NCBI GenBank assembly: GCA_964468125.1
Contig: CAYXVF010000034.1
Span: 1-55,245, forward strand
Origin: CAYXVF01 sp964468125
Lineage (GTDB): Bacteria > Myxococcota > XYA12-FULL-58-9 > CAYXVF01
DNA: 55,245 bases
Direction of reading: 5' to 3'
A model generated the notes under the pieces. It did not search any database, had not been told where the DNA came from, and saw nothing but the letters and a program-made list of their open reading frames with translations. Below are positions 34,603 through 42,178 of the stretch, one piece after another. Position numbers and translations under genes: made by a program. Position 1 is the first letter of the stretch. Every line of letters starts with the position of its first letter.

Positions 34603-34983
34603 ATGAGCGTGAACGTCGCCGAAGTCACCGACAACCTGCGCACGATGCTGCGCATGAACCCGAAACGCTTCGGGATCATGGTGGAGCGGCAGGTGCAGTT
34701 CGCCCTGCTTCCGCGGGCCGAGGGACGTCGAGCGGCCCTCGAGATGCCTCTCTGGGAGCTACTGGTCATGCTAGTCGAGGGCCACGACTCGATCGCGCCG
34801 CCACTCACTGACAGCGCTCTCGAAGAATGGATGGAGTGCGCAGACGCGGGACTCAATCACGCCCGCGACGGCAAAGCAGCCTACCCCAAAGCGGCCGCAG
34901 CGGTGGCGACGGCGCTCCGAGACCTTCGGGAATACGGCGTCCTGCCGGCTCCAAAGCTCAAGACGGGGGAGCAGACCGGGTGA
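34603..34983 (+). CDS. Unrecognised 126-residue protein
   Basis: A soluble, mostly helical protein. Its N-terminal half reads LRTMLRMNPKRFGIMVERQVQFALLP, then LEMPLWELLVMLVEGHDSI. The C-terminal half is Ala-rich helix (KAAYPKAAAAVATALRDLREYG). No signal, membrane segment or known motif is seen, and I do not recognise it. It follows the cation transporter by three bases and its stop overlaps the GTG of the next gene (GTGA), so the three genes are co-translated. Confidence 0.68.
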   Translation: MSVNVAEVTDNLRTMLRMNPKRFGIMVERQVQFALLPRAEGRRAALEMPLWELLVMLVEGHDSIAPPLTDSALEEWMECADAGLNHARDGKAAYPKAAAAVATALRDLREYGVLPAPKLKTGEQTG

Positions 34984-35927
34984 GACGCCTCGCCTGCGCC
35001 GCTCTCCTCGCGACCGCCTGCGCCTCGCCTCCCCCGGAGGTGATCGTGCTCGAGGTGGAACGCGTCGTCGACCTGACCGCGGACCCGGGTCCCCATCGCG
35101 TGCAGATCGAGCGGGGGGTGATCGCGGACGTCAGCTCGGTCGAGAAAGGCGGCTCTGGAACGCTGAGTCCCGGCACCTTCGCACTCTGGGAGCAGCCGGG
35201 TGTTCCAACCCCGGAGCAGCTCGCGGATCTCCTGCGCGATGGCGTCACAAACCTGGTGCTGGCGGATCGCCCCCTCGTCGATTCCCTCGCCCTGCGCAGC
35301 TATGTCGGCACGGCCCGCGGTCGGGGGCCCCGCATCTTCGTCTCCGGACCGGAGCTGTCCGGTTCGCTCGGCGAAGGAGCGACGGAGCTGCGATATCGCG
35401 GCCGCGTGCAGGACTACGCGGCTCTCGGCGCGGAGCTCGTGGTCGTCGATGGGGTCGCGGGTCAGGAGGCTGTCTGTGCGGTGGTAGAGGAAGGAGAACG
35501 GCAGGGTATTCTGGTCTGGCTTCGCGCCCGCGCGCCAGAAGCGCTCACGGCGCTCGCCTGCGCTCCCCGGGCGGTCTGGGTCGCGCCGTCCCTGAGGGAG
35601 CCCTGGGACGCGGCGGGCGCGGCTGAGGCACTGTGGATCGTACCGGCGGAGCTCGATGCGCCCCAAGGGCTCTCGCTCGCTCGTTTTGGAGCACAGGGCG
35701 CGGATCCCGCGGAGCTCTTCCGCAATCCGGCCCGTGCGTTGCATCTCGAGGACGCCCTATCGCGGGTTGCGCCAGGCTACGTCGCGGATCTTCAGCTCGT
35801 GGGCCCCGCGAGCAGACGCGTGTTCATCGAAGGAGTAGAGCAGCACCCGGCGGCCCCCTGGCTCGCCAGCCTCTTTCTGTGGTGGGCCGAGCTCGAGGTC
35901 CAGCGCCGGGTCCCGGAGGACCTCTAG
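34980..35927 (+). CDS. Lipoprotein with reduced, metal-site-less amidohydrolase fold
   Basis: The 315-residue protein starts at GTG 34980, which overlaps the previous stop. An N-terminal signal ends at a plausible lipobox (LLATAC, Cys14). The sequence retains amidohydrolase landmarks: LSPGTFALWEQPGVPTPEQL is where LxPGLIDxHxH...p..L is expected, followed by ADLLRDGVTNLVL. The tail NPARALHLEDALSRVAPGYV, ADLQLVGPASRRVFIEG is the classic C-terminal beta-sandwich return of amidohydrolases. The metal-binding Asp/His/His after PG are Ala68, Trp70 and Gln72, and no other HxH is present. The barrel is also shorter than usual (active members have about 400-450 residues). It is probably a non-catalytic binding lipoprotein; erosion towards a pseudogene is possible, but the frame is intact. 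Confidence 0.72.
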   Translation: MRRLACAALLATACASPPPEVIVLEVERVVDLTADPGPHRVQIERGVIADVSSVEKGGSGTLSPGTFALWEQPGVPTPEQLADLLRDGVTNLVLADRPLVDSLALRSYVGTARGRGPRIFVSGPELSGSLGEGATELRYRGRVQDYAALGAELVVVDGVAGQEAVCAVVEEGERQGILVWLRARAPEALTALACAPRAVWVAPSLREPWDAAGAAEALWIVPAELDAPQGLSLARFGAQGADPAELFRNPARALHLEDALSRVAPGYVADLQLVGPASRRVFIEGVEQHPAAPWLASLFLWWAELEVQRRVPEDL

Positions 35928-35947
35928 GCGAGCCGTCGGTCGTCTGG

Positions 35948-36271
35948 CTACGATTCCGCTTTCTTCTGTTCGTCCATCAGGCGCTGATGCAACTGCTGCA
36001 TCTCGCCGATTTGCTCCTCCAGCACGTCCGCCAGGGCCATGCGAAGATGCGCTTCGATGTCCGAGTCGGTCGTCGAGGTGTTGGCGACCACCGTCTCATA
36101 GATCTTCCGGGTCTCCGCGGAGACCTGCAGCGTGATCACGTTTTTCGACAGGTAATCGCCAAGAAGATCCCGGATCAGCCCCGAGACGTTCAAATTACGC
36201 TGACTCAGGGCCTGGTACTGCTCTTCCAGGATCACGATGTTGATGCGTCGGGTTTCCTCGCCAGTCTTCAT
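35948..36271 (-). CDS. Ribbon-helix-helix transcriptional regulator
   Basis: The 107-residue protein has an N-terminal RHH (Arc/CopG/MetJ) pattern: beta strand TRRINIVI, helix A LEEQYQALSQRN, and helix B NVSGLIRDLLGDYLSKN. A C-terminal helical extension of about 55 residues (SDIEAHLRMALADVLEEQIG, then a Gln-rich coiled coil) probably mediates multimerisation. RHH proteins bind DNA as dimers by inserting the strand pair into the major groove. The gene is divergent from the pspC/pspA-like operon across a 148-base region with inverted repeats, so it is the obvious candidate regulator of that operon and of itself. ATG 36271 is preceded by a GAGAGAAG-like ribosome site. No toxin gene is adjacent, making an antitoxin role less likely. 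Confidence 0.8.
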   Translation of the reverse strand: MKTGEETRRINIVILEEQYQALSQRNLNVSGLIRDLLGDYLSKNVITLQVSAETRKIYETVVANTSTTDSDIEAHLRMALADVLEEQIGEMQQLHQRLMDEQKKAES

Positions 36272-36326
36272 TACTTCTCTCTAACTCCCCGGAATCTTTG
36301 ACTCAACCCAGAACACGGTGTGGAAA

Positions 36327-36364
36327 TGTGTATCTTTATGGTCTTTACGGTTGACGAATACACA
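36327..36364. promoter_or_regulatory. Inverted repeat TGTGTAT/ATACACA, candidate RHH operator
   Basis: TGTGTAT (36327-36333) and ATACACA (36358-36364) are perfect 7-bp inverted arms whose centres are 31 bp apart, close to three helical turns. The second arm lies in the spacer between the -35 and -10 boxes of the psp-like promoter, where a bound repressor would block polymerase. A nearby ACAC-G-GTGT at about 36313-36321 has related sequence. Confidence 0.55.
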
Positions 36365-36379
36365 CTCATCCCTCATAAT
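36351..36379 (+). promoter_or_regulatory. Near-consensus sigma-70 promoter of the psp-like operon
   Basis: TTGACG (36351-36356), a 17-base spacer and CATAAT (36374-36379) each match consensus at five of six positions. The predicted start is near 36386, giving a leader of about 34 bases before the GGAGG (36406-36410) and ATG 36420. A CTCAT-A-ATGAG palindrome (36372-36382) overlaps the -10. This is the best promoter in the window and implies strong expression unless repressed. Confidence 0.7.
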
Positions 36380-36419
36380 GAGTCTTGTAGTTTTTTTCGA
36401 CAGACGGAGGACGAAGAGA

Positions 36420-36893
36420 ATGGATGCTTACGACTCAATGCGCGGCCCCCTGGTGAGGACCCGTGACGGCTACGTCGCGGGCGTCTGCGATGGGCTGGGT
36501 CGCTACTTCGACGTGAACCCGACCCTGCTGCGCGTGGGTTGGTTGGTGGCGGTGGTGTTCTTCGGGACCGGCCTGCTCGCCTACCTCGCCCTCTGGTGGC
36601 TGATGCCTCGGGAAGACCAGCTCGTGATCGAGCCTACTCAGTGGCGCAAGGGCGCGTCTTCGGGACGCTACTCACCCCCTCTCGAACGGACCAGTGAAGA
36701 CCGGAAGATCTTCGGCGTGTGTGGCGGGATCGCCCGTGCGTGGCAGGTCGATCCCGTGTTCGTCCGGCTCGGGGTTCTGGCCCTGACGATGGTCAGCGGT
36801 GGGGTCGTGATCTTCGCGTACCTGGTCGCCGCAATAGTGATGCCTAACCCGCGTGGGTCTTTCCCGACTCGCGCCCATCCAGTGGAGTTTTAA
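36420..36893 (+). CDS. Double PspC-domain membrane protein
   Basis: The 157-residue protein contains two tandem PspC domains. The first has RTRDGYVAGVCDGLGRYFDV, NPTLLRVGWL and a transmembrane helix ending in YLALWWLMPRE; the second has TSEDRKIFGVCGGIARAWQVDPVFVRLGVLAL with a helix ending in YLVAAIVMPNP. PspC is the inner-membrane partner in phage-shock/envelope-stress responses. The start at ATG 36420 has GGAGG with 9-base spacing. A longer upstream frame exists but overlaps the promoter. It is the first gene of a four-gene forward operon including a PspA homologue two bases downstream. The duplication of the domain in one chain is less common than single-domain PspC. Confidence 0.9.
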   Translation: MDAYDSMRGPLVRTRDGYVAGVCDGLGRYFDVNPTLLRVGWLVAVVFFGTGLLAYLALWWLMPREDQLVIEPTQWRKGASSGRYSPPLERTSEDRKIFGVCGGIARAWQVDPVFVRLGVLALTMVSGGVVIFAYLVAAIVMPNPRGSFPTRAHPVEF

Positions 36894-36895
36894 TC

Positions 36896-37678
36896 ATGGA
36901 AGAACGTGAAGGATTTTTTGCCCGTTTGGGCCGTTTGGTCCGTGGATTTTTTGGTCTACGCATGTCGCGTGCGGAAGCGCGCAACGCGGAAGCCGTTTAC
37001 CACAACGCCATTCGTGGTCAGCGCGAGCACCACGACAAGCTGAAGCAGGCCTTGGGGCGTCTGATCTACCTGCGCAACAAGACCGAGGCGGTGCTCGACA
37101 ACGAGCGCGATAACCTCGAGCTCGTTGAGCGGGCGCTGCGCGATGCGGCAATGGGCGACGACGACAAACGCGCTCTGTTGCTGATCGACAAGCGCCGACG
37201 ACTCCAAGAGGTCGTGGAGCGTCTCGAGACAGACCTCGAGCGCTTCTCCGAGCAAGCCCGTGAGGCCAAGGGCGCCCTCGGCGAGCTCGAGGCGTCGATC
37301 ACCCGTTTGAAGAACGAACGTGATGAGATGCTCGCTCGCAAAGCGCACGCGATGGCCCGGCGTGACATTCAATCGGTTCTCGACCGCGCGATGTCGCCCT
37401 ACAGCGTGAACATGCAGGCGCTCGAAAACGTCCGCGAGTCCATCGCGATGATGGAGAGCCAGGCCGGTCTCAGCAACGAGACGCGCTCGGAGGTGGACGA
37501 CGTCTCCCTCGAAGCACTCCGGCGCGACGACGCCAAGCGACGTGACCAAGAAGCGCTCCAGGCGCTCAAGATGGAGCTCAAGGGGCGCATGCTCCCTGAG
37601 CACGACAACAACCTCGCGGTGGCGGCTGAGCGTGACGATGCGGCGGCACCCCGTGAAACCGAACAGGTGGTCATCTGA
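36896..37678 (+). CDS. PspA/IM30-family membrane-stress protein
   Basis: The 260-residue protein is nearly all alpha-helix and coiled coil, with an amphipathic N-terminal helix (GFFARLGRLVRGFFG) like the membrane-binding helix 0 of PspA/Vipp1. A long helical hairpin follows (YHNAIRGQREHHDKLKQALG...LIYLRNKTEAVL; RLQEVVERLETDLERFSEQA). The C-terminal 60 residues are acidic and more disordered than in E. coli PspA (222 residues). PspA homologues polymerise on damaged inner membranes and prevent proton leakage. Adjacent PspC domains strongly support the assignment. The GGAG before ATG 36896 lies in the end of the PspC gene. Sequence identity to PspA is low by eye, so this is assigned from architecture plus context. 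Confidence 0.78.
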   Translation: MEEREGFFARLGRLVRGFFGLRMSRAEARNAEAVYHNAIRGQREHHDKLKQALGRLIYLRNKTEAVLDNERDNLELVERALRDAAMGDDDKRALLLIDKRRRLQEVVERLETDLERFSEQAREAKGALGELEASITRLKNERDEMLARKAHAMARRDIQSVLDRAMSPYSVNMQALENVRESIAMMESQAGLSNETRSEVDDVSLEALRRDDAKRRDQEALQALKMELKGRMLPEHDNNLAVAAERDDAAAPRETEQVVI

Positions 37679-38331
37679 TGTGTGGCGTACGCGGCTATGA
37701 CAAACGCCGTACCCGCCGGCGTCACTGGTCCGACGGCTTCGACGATATCGACGAGGCGATGCGGATGGATGACGACGATGGATCAACGCTCGATCCGCTT
37801 CCCGCGGAGCCACTGAGCGGCCGTTCCATGATGTGGGTACTTTCTCGTCCAAGCGTGTGGATCAACTTCGCGCTCGCAACATTCTTCTTGTTCGAGCGCG
37901 GCCCGTTCTTCCTCGTGGTGATGTTCGGGATATTTGGAGCAGTGAGGATCATGAGTCTGATGAGCACTCCTGGCGTCGAAGAGCGCGTTCGACTGCGCAA
38001 TGAGAAGAACGCCCTGGGGCTAAACGGCAAGAAGCTGAATGAAAACGAGCGGCAGGAGATCCTGAAGATCGACGAGTACCGGCGCCACCTGGTGCGAGCC
38101 GGCGGAGACCCCGCCCTCGCGGACCAAGTGGTGGCCGGCGCCTGGGAGGTCGTCAGGAAGCGCAGGGCCGGTCCGGGTAGCGCCGCGAGCGAGCTTCGGC
38201 GCTACCGTCAACAGCTTCCGCCGATCGACGTGGAGCCTCTGGACGAGCCCGACAACGAGCAGAGCCTCAAGGACAAGCTCGAGGCCGAGCTCCAAATCCT
38301 GAGGGCGACGCACCGTGAGCTCAACGTTTAA
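37678..38331 (+). CDS. Membrane protein of the psp-like operon
   Basis: The 217-residue protein has a basic N-terminus (YDKRRTRRRHW), an acidic stretch, two closely spaced hydrophobic helices near 60-95 (VWINFALATFFLFERGPFFLVVMFGIFGAV), and a long soluble helical C-terminus with heptad-like repeats. I do not recognise the family. Its start overlaps the last base of the PspA-like stop (TGATG), so it is co-translated, and it probably assists the PspC/PspA-like proteins at the inner membrane. The long helical tail resembles coiled-coil domains that could contact the PspA-like polymer. Confidence 0.78.
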   Translation: MCGVRGYDKRRTRRRHWSDGFDDIDEAMRMDDDDGSTLDPLPAEPLSGRSMMWVLSRPSVWINFALATFFLFERGPFFLVVMFGIFGAVRIMSLMSTPGVEERVRLRNEKNALGLNGKKLNENERQEILKIDEYRRHLVRAGGDPALADQVVAGAWEVVRKRRAGPGSAASELRRYRQQLPPIDVEPLDEPDNEQSLKDKLEAELQILRATHRELNV

Positions 38332-38563
38332 GCAACCGACATCGTGGCGGCGAGGCGCAGCCGAGAGACTCGCCTCGTTCGCCGCTGCGCTCGCGGTCTC
38401 GGCCCTCGCCCTGTTTCTCGTCGCGAGTTTCATGGGCCGGGAGTTCGGGGGGAGTACGTTGGTTAGCATCGTGCGACAACTCGTGGAGAACGAGTCGGTC
38501 GAAGTCGCTGACCGCTCCATCGGTGGCGAGCCGTCGAGTCGTGTGATCACGTTCGCTCGTTGA
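38315..38563 (+). CDS. Small single-helix membrane protein of the psp-like operon
   Basis: An 82-residue protein starting at GTG 38315, 17 bases inside the previous gene, with GAGGG upstream. It has a basic N-terminus, one transmembrane helix (LASFAAALAVSALALFLVASF) and a C-terminal region of about 40 residues likely on the other side of the membrane. No homologue is recognised. The overlap with the upstream gene supports co-translation; reality of the gene rests on this and on length and codon pattern. Confidence 0.6.
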   Translation: MSSTFKQPTSWRRGAAERLASFAAALAVSALALFLVASFMGREFGGSTLVSIVRQLVENESVEVADRSIGGEPSSRVITFAR

Positions 38564-38570
38564 GAGCGAC

Positions 38571-39998
38571 TCAGTGCTCCTCGAATCGAATGCCTTCCAT
38601 CTGCACCCGCGTGTCTTCGCGTTGTTCTGCTCGGTAGGGGATCACAAACGAAAAGGTGCTCCCCCTGCCGAGCTCGCTCTGCACGTCGATGTGACCGCCG
38701 TGCGCCACCACGAAATTTCGGGCGATCGACAACCCCAATCCCGTGCCGCCAAATTGGCGCGTCGAGCTGTTGTCCACCTGGTAGAAAGTGTCAAAAATGC
38801 GCTCGAGCTTGTCTTTGGGGATCCCAATCCCGGAGTCTACGACGTCCACCTTCAAGCAGCGAATGCGCTCGGGCTCGAACATGTCGAAGCGGTCCTCTCC
38901 TTCGGGAGCTTCCTCGACGCTGCTGGCGGAAATGCGAATCCGTCCACCCTCCGGCGTGAATTTCACCGCGTTGCCCAAGAGGTTGGTCAGGACTCGACGG
39001 ATCTTGTCGCGGTCGACGGCGATCGGCTCGACATCTTCTGCTACGCGAACGTCGATCTGAAGTTGGCGTTTGCTCGCCTGCGGCAGGATATCGGACACGG
39101 AGAGCTCGGCGAGTTCGCGAACATCCGTCGCCTCCCGCTTCATCATGACGTTGCCACTTTCGATCCGCGAGAGGTCGAGCACTTGGCCAATGAGCGTCAG
39201 CAGGCTCTCGCCTTTCTCTAAAATCGTCCGAACATAGTCTGTCTGCTCCTCCGAAAGCTCGCCTGCCATTCCTTCGATCAGCATCTCCGAGTAGCCGATC
39301 ACCGAGGTCAGCGGAGTCCGGAGCTCGTGCGAGACGGTGGCGATGAAGTTTGACTTCAATTGGTCGAGCTCTTTGAGCTGCTCGTTCGCTCGTAGGAGCT
39401 CCCGGTTGGTCTTCTCGAGACTCTCGAACGCTTCGTTGGTGCTCGCCAGATGCATGCGGCTCGTCATCAGCGCTTTGTAGGAAGAGTGAAGGATCACATC
39501 GACGACCGCGCGATAATGACTGAGCACCTTCTCGACGGTAGCTTCCGGCGCCTTGGGAATCTTCTCCAGGTGACTCTGCACCTCAGTGAGGTCGACGCCT
39601 TCGATTGCGCCCAGACTCGCCGGAGCGCCGGAGTGCTCCGGTGGACGGTAGGGGCCAAAGATGATCCGCCCGAGCGTGCTTCCGCCGAATTCGATGGAGC
39701 ACAGCTTGTAGCGCAGACCGAGGAAGTCATCGACGTTTTGGGACTTGGCGTCGGGGAGCTCGTATTCGCGCAGCTGCTGCACGTTTCGTGTGATCTGAAC
39801 CTGAGGCTCGTGGAAACGAAAGAGATAACCAGTGAGGTTGCTCTCGCCGGCGACGACATCGACCACCTTCTTGCCTTCGACATCGAAGACTTTGACCCCC
39901 ATGCCGTAGAGGTCACGAAAGGTTCGAGCGACCTCCCTGAAGTTCTCGAGGTCGAGGAGCTCCAGAAGCGTCGGCTCTCTGTCGATCGCAGACACCAT
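38571..39998 (-). CDS. PocR-domain sensor histidine kinase
   Basis: The 475-residue protein has an N-terminal ligand-binding region (about 10-165) that reads like the PocR sensory domain: FREVARTFRDLYGMGVKVFD, LRYKLCSIEFGGSTLGRIIFGPY. A coiled-coil linker follows, then the HisKA dimerisation domain with His224 in SHELRTPLTSVIGYSEML and a HATPase domain (NLLGNAVKFTPEGG, VVDSGIGIP, GGTGLGLSIARNFV). No transmembrane segment is found, so it is a cytosolic kinase that would sense a soluble ligand. A response regulator gene is not adjacent, which is typical of orphan kinases in Myxococcota. The start lies just after the stop of the MglA-like GTPase gene, so the two are co-transcribed and likely act together. 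Confidence 0.92.
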   Translation of the reverse strand: MVSAIDREPTLLELLDLENFREVARTFRDLYGMGVKVFDVEGKKVVDVVAGESNLTGYLFRFHEPQVQITRNVQQLREYELPDAKSQNVDDFLGLRYKLCSIEFGGSTLGRIIFGPYRPPEHSGAPASLGAIEGVDLTEVQSHLEKIPKAPEATVEKVLSHYRAVVDVILHSSYKALMTSRMHLASTNEAFESLEKTNRELLRANEQLKELDQLKSNFIATVSHELRTPLTSVIGYSEMLIEGMAGELSEEQTDYVRTILEKGESLLTLIGQVLDLSRIESGNVMMKREATDVRELAELSVSDILPQASKRQLQIDVRVAEDVEPIAVDRDKIRRVLTNLLGNAVKFTPEGGRIRISASSVEEAPEGEDRFDMFEPERIRCLKVDVVDSGIGIPKDKLERIFDTFYQVDNSSTRQFGGTGLGLSIARNFVVAHGGHIDVQSELGRGSTFSFVIPYRAEQREDTRVQMEGIRFEEH

Positions 39999-39999
39999 C

Positions 40000-40683
40000 T
40001 CAGGCCTTCTCCTCCCCTACGAGCGCATCCAGGGGTACGAACTCCTGGAAGATCGACTGTAGGAACTGGGACTGTGAGATCTCAAAGCGCTGCTCGAATT
40101 GATAGCGCTCGTTCAACTCGGTGAAGAGTAGTTTCAGCAGGACATAGAGTGTCTCGCGCACGCCCTCCCCACGAACCGCCACCGCTTTGACGATCGGCTC
40201 CGGGCCCTTCCGTCGCATGCGCACCAACTCTTCCTCGCTTCGAATTTCTGGCAGATCCCGCTTGTTGAATTGGATCACCGTCGGCATTTTCGCCGGATCG
40301 ATTCCGTTCTCCTTCATGTAGCGGTTCATTCCGCGCCAGAATTCGTTGTTGTTGCGCGCCTCGCTCAGCTGACTGTCCGCGACGAAAACCACACCATCCG
40401 CCCCTGCCAAGACGAGTCGCCGGGTAGCCGCGTGAATCACCTGCCCGGGGACGGTAAAGAGCTTCAGCTTGATGCGGTAGCCGGTTGGCGTCCGCATGGA
40501 GAGAGGCAGGAGGTCGAAGAAGAGCGTGCGGTCGTCGGCCGTATCGAGGGTCGTGAGGCGCCCGCAGAGCTCCGGGTTCAGCAAACGATGGAGTGCCTGC
40601 AGGTTCGTGGTCTTTCCACTGAGCGGCGGTCCATAATAGACGATCTTCAGGACCAGCTCGCGCTGTGCGCTATTGAACTGCAC
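40000..40683 (-). CDS. MglA-like Ras-family GTPase
   Basis: The 227-residue small GTPase has P-loop GPPLSGKTT (18-26), the switch-II-type FTVPGQ (76-81) in place of DxxGQ as in MglA, and NKRD (140-143) for guanine recognition. The N-terminal KIVYYGPPLSGKTTNLQALH is the MglA family signature. MglA controls cell polarity and gliding in Myxococcus. This member has a longer C-terminus (about 30 extra residues, rich in Gln/Phe), so it is a paralogue rather than MglA itself. The start codon is GTG 40683, and no MglB (roadblock/LC7) gene is next to it. It is 32 bases after rimO and is followed directly by the PocR-domain kinase. Confidence 0.92.
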   Translation of the reverse strand: MQFNSAQRELVLKIVYYGPPLSGKTTNLQALHRLLNPELCGRLTTLDTADDRTLFFDLLPLSMRTPTGYRIKLKLFTVPGQVIHAATRRLVLAGADGVVFVADSQLSEARNNNEFWRGMNRYMKENGIDPAKMPTVIQFNKRDLPEIRSEEELVRMRRKGPEPIVKAVAVRGEGVRETLYVLLKLLFTELNERYQFEQRFEISQSQFLQSIFQEFVPLDALVGEEKA

Positions 40684-40715
40684 GCCAGGAAAATACAGGC
40701 GCCCCGAGGGGGAGT

Positions 40716-42170
40716 CTACCGAAGGGCGCTCGAGACCTGCTCGACGATGCCACCGGCGACATCGTAATCCCCGGCTTCCTCGACCACGATCCGGACCACC
40801 TCGCCCGGGCTCGCGGTGCCCTGGTTGATGTAGGTGACCCCGTCGATATCCGGAGCCTGTCCCGGGTGGCGCCCCTGCAGCAGGAGATCGGTTTCTTCTG
40901 AAACCCCTTCAACCAGGACGTCGACCGTCTGGCCGATCAGTTCATTCTGCTGCTCGGCGGAAATCTCTTGCTGCAGTGCCATGAGTCGCTGACAGCGCGC
41001 GAGAGCGAGCTCTGGGTCGATTTGGTTCGGCATTTCCGCGGCCGGGGTGTCTTCTTCCGGTGAATAGGTGAACACGCCCATGCGCTCGAAGCGCAGCTCT
41101 TCCACGAACGCGAGCAGCTCGGCGAAGTCTTCCTCGGTCTCGCCAGGAAGGCCAGTGATGAACGTCGTGCGCAGGGTCAAATCAGGGATCGACACGCGCA
41201 GGCGACGTAGAAGCTCCCAGGTGGCCGCACCGCCCTTGCCGCGCTTCATGCTGCGCAGGAGTCGGTCGGAGATGTGTTGCAGCGGCATGTCCAAATAGGG
41301 AACCACGTGCTCGCTCGATGCGAGGGTGTCGATCACCTCGCGGGTGAGGCCACGGGGATAGGCGTACATACATCGAATCCAGACCGGGTGGTCCGCCCGG
41401 CGCCCAACCTCGTTCAAAGCGCGCAGGAGCTTCGCGAGATTTTCGCCTCCGTCGCGATCCTTGCCGTAGGCGCAGAGGTCCTGAGCGATGAGATTCAACT
41501 CGACGGTTCCCGCGGCCACGCGCGCTTCCGCCTCGGCGACGATGTCAGCGATCGTGCGCGAGCGCTGCGGTCCGCGCAACTTCGGAATGATGCAGAATGC
41601 GCAGCTATTTGAGCAGCCTTCGCTGACCTTCAAATAGTGGGTGTAGAACGCTTGGCTCGACACGCGCGGCGAGTCTGCGCGGATGGTGAAATCCGGATCG
41701 GGAATGAAGACCTGCGGCGCCTCGGGGCTGTCCGGCTCGTGGCGATAGGGTTTCAGCGGATTGCGGCCACGTAGGCGCGGGTGCGCCGTGGGCTGGCCGA
41801 CGATGGGCAAAGTCGGTCGGCCACGGTCTGCCAGGACTTCGCCGATCTGCTCGATGTTGCCCGTGCCGATGAAGTGGTCGACCTCGGGGATCTCTTTCGC
41901 GAGCTCTGGCGCGTAGCGCTGGCTCAGGCAGCCGGCTACCACGAGACGCTGGCCGCCGCGTGCCTTCACCTCCGCGGCGTCCATAATGGCGTTGACGGAC
42001 TCTTCCTTCGCCGAGTCGATGAAGGCGCAGGTGTTGACCACCAAAACGTCGGCGCGCTCGGGATCGTCGACGTGCTCGTAGCCGTCCGCACTCAGGTGTC
42101 CGAGCATCACCTCGGAGTCGACTCGGTTCTTGGGGCAACCGAGGGAGACAAAATGAACTTTTTGTTTCAT
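40716..42170 (-). CDS. rimO: Ribosomal protein uS12 methylthiotransferase RimO
   Basis: This 484-residue radical SAM enzyme has the N-terminal UPF0004 domain (FVSLGCPKNRVDSEVMLG, ADVLVVNTCAFIDSAKEE) with cluster-binding cysteines. The radical SAM motif CSNSCAFC (CxxxCxxC) lies in KVSEGCSNSCAFCIIPKLRG, and a C-terminal TRAM domain follows. The SLGCPKNRVDSE text distinguishes RimO from MiaB. It adds a methylthio group to Asp88/89 of ribosomal protein uS12. The gene follows an unknown small gene by 8 bases and precedes the GTPase gene. It is slightly longer than the usual 440 residues owing to an insertion before the SAM domain (around 120-150). Confidence 0.95.
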   Translation of the reverse strand: MKQKVHFVSLGCPKNRVDSEVMLGHLSADGYEHVDDPERADVLVVNTCAFIDSAKEESVNAIMDAAEVKARGGQRLVVAGCLSQRYAPELAKEIPEVDHFIGTGNIEQIGEVLADRGRPTLPIVGQPTAHPRLRGRNPLKPYRHEPDSPEAPQVFIPDPDFTIRADSPRVSSQAFYTHYLKVSEGCSNSCAFCIIPKLRGPQRSRTIADIVAEAEARVAAGTVELNLIAQDLCAYGKDRDGGENLAKLLRALNEVGRRADHPVWIRCMYAYPRGLTREVIDTLASSEHVVPYLDMPLQHISDRLLRSMKRGKGGAATWELLRRLRVSIPDLTLRTTFITGLPGETEEDFAELLAFVEELRFERMGVFTYSPEEDTPAAEMPNQIDPELALARCQRLMALQQEISAEQQNELIGQTVDVLVEGVSEETDLLLQGRHPGQAPDIDGVTYINQGTASPGEVVRIVVEEAGDYDVAGGIVEQVSSALR

Positions 42171-42178
42171 GCGCTGTT

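Noticed and set aside
35948..36271. RHH gene considered as an antitoxin of a toxin-antitoxin pair
   Set aside because: No toxin-like gene is adjacent on the same strand; the neighbour is a psp-type operon in the divergent direction.
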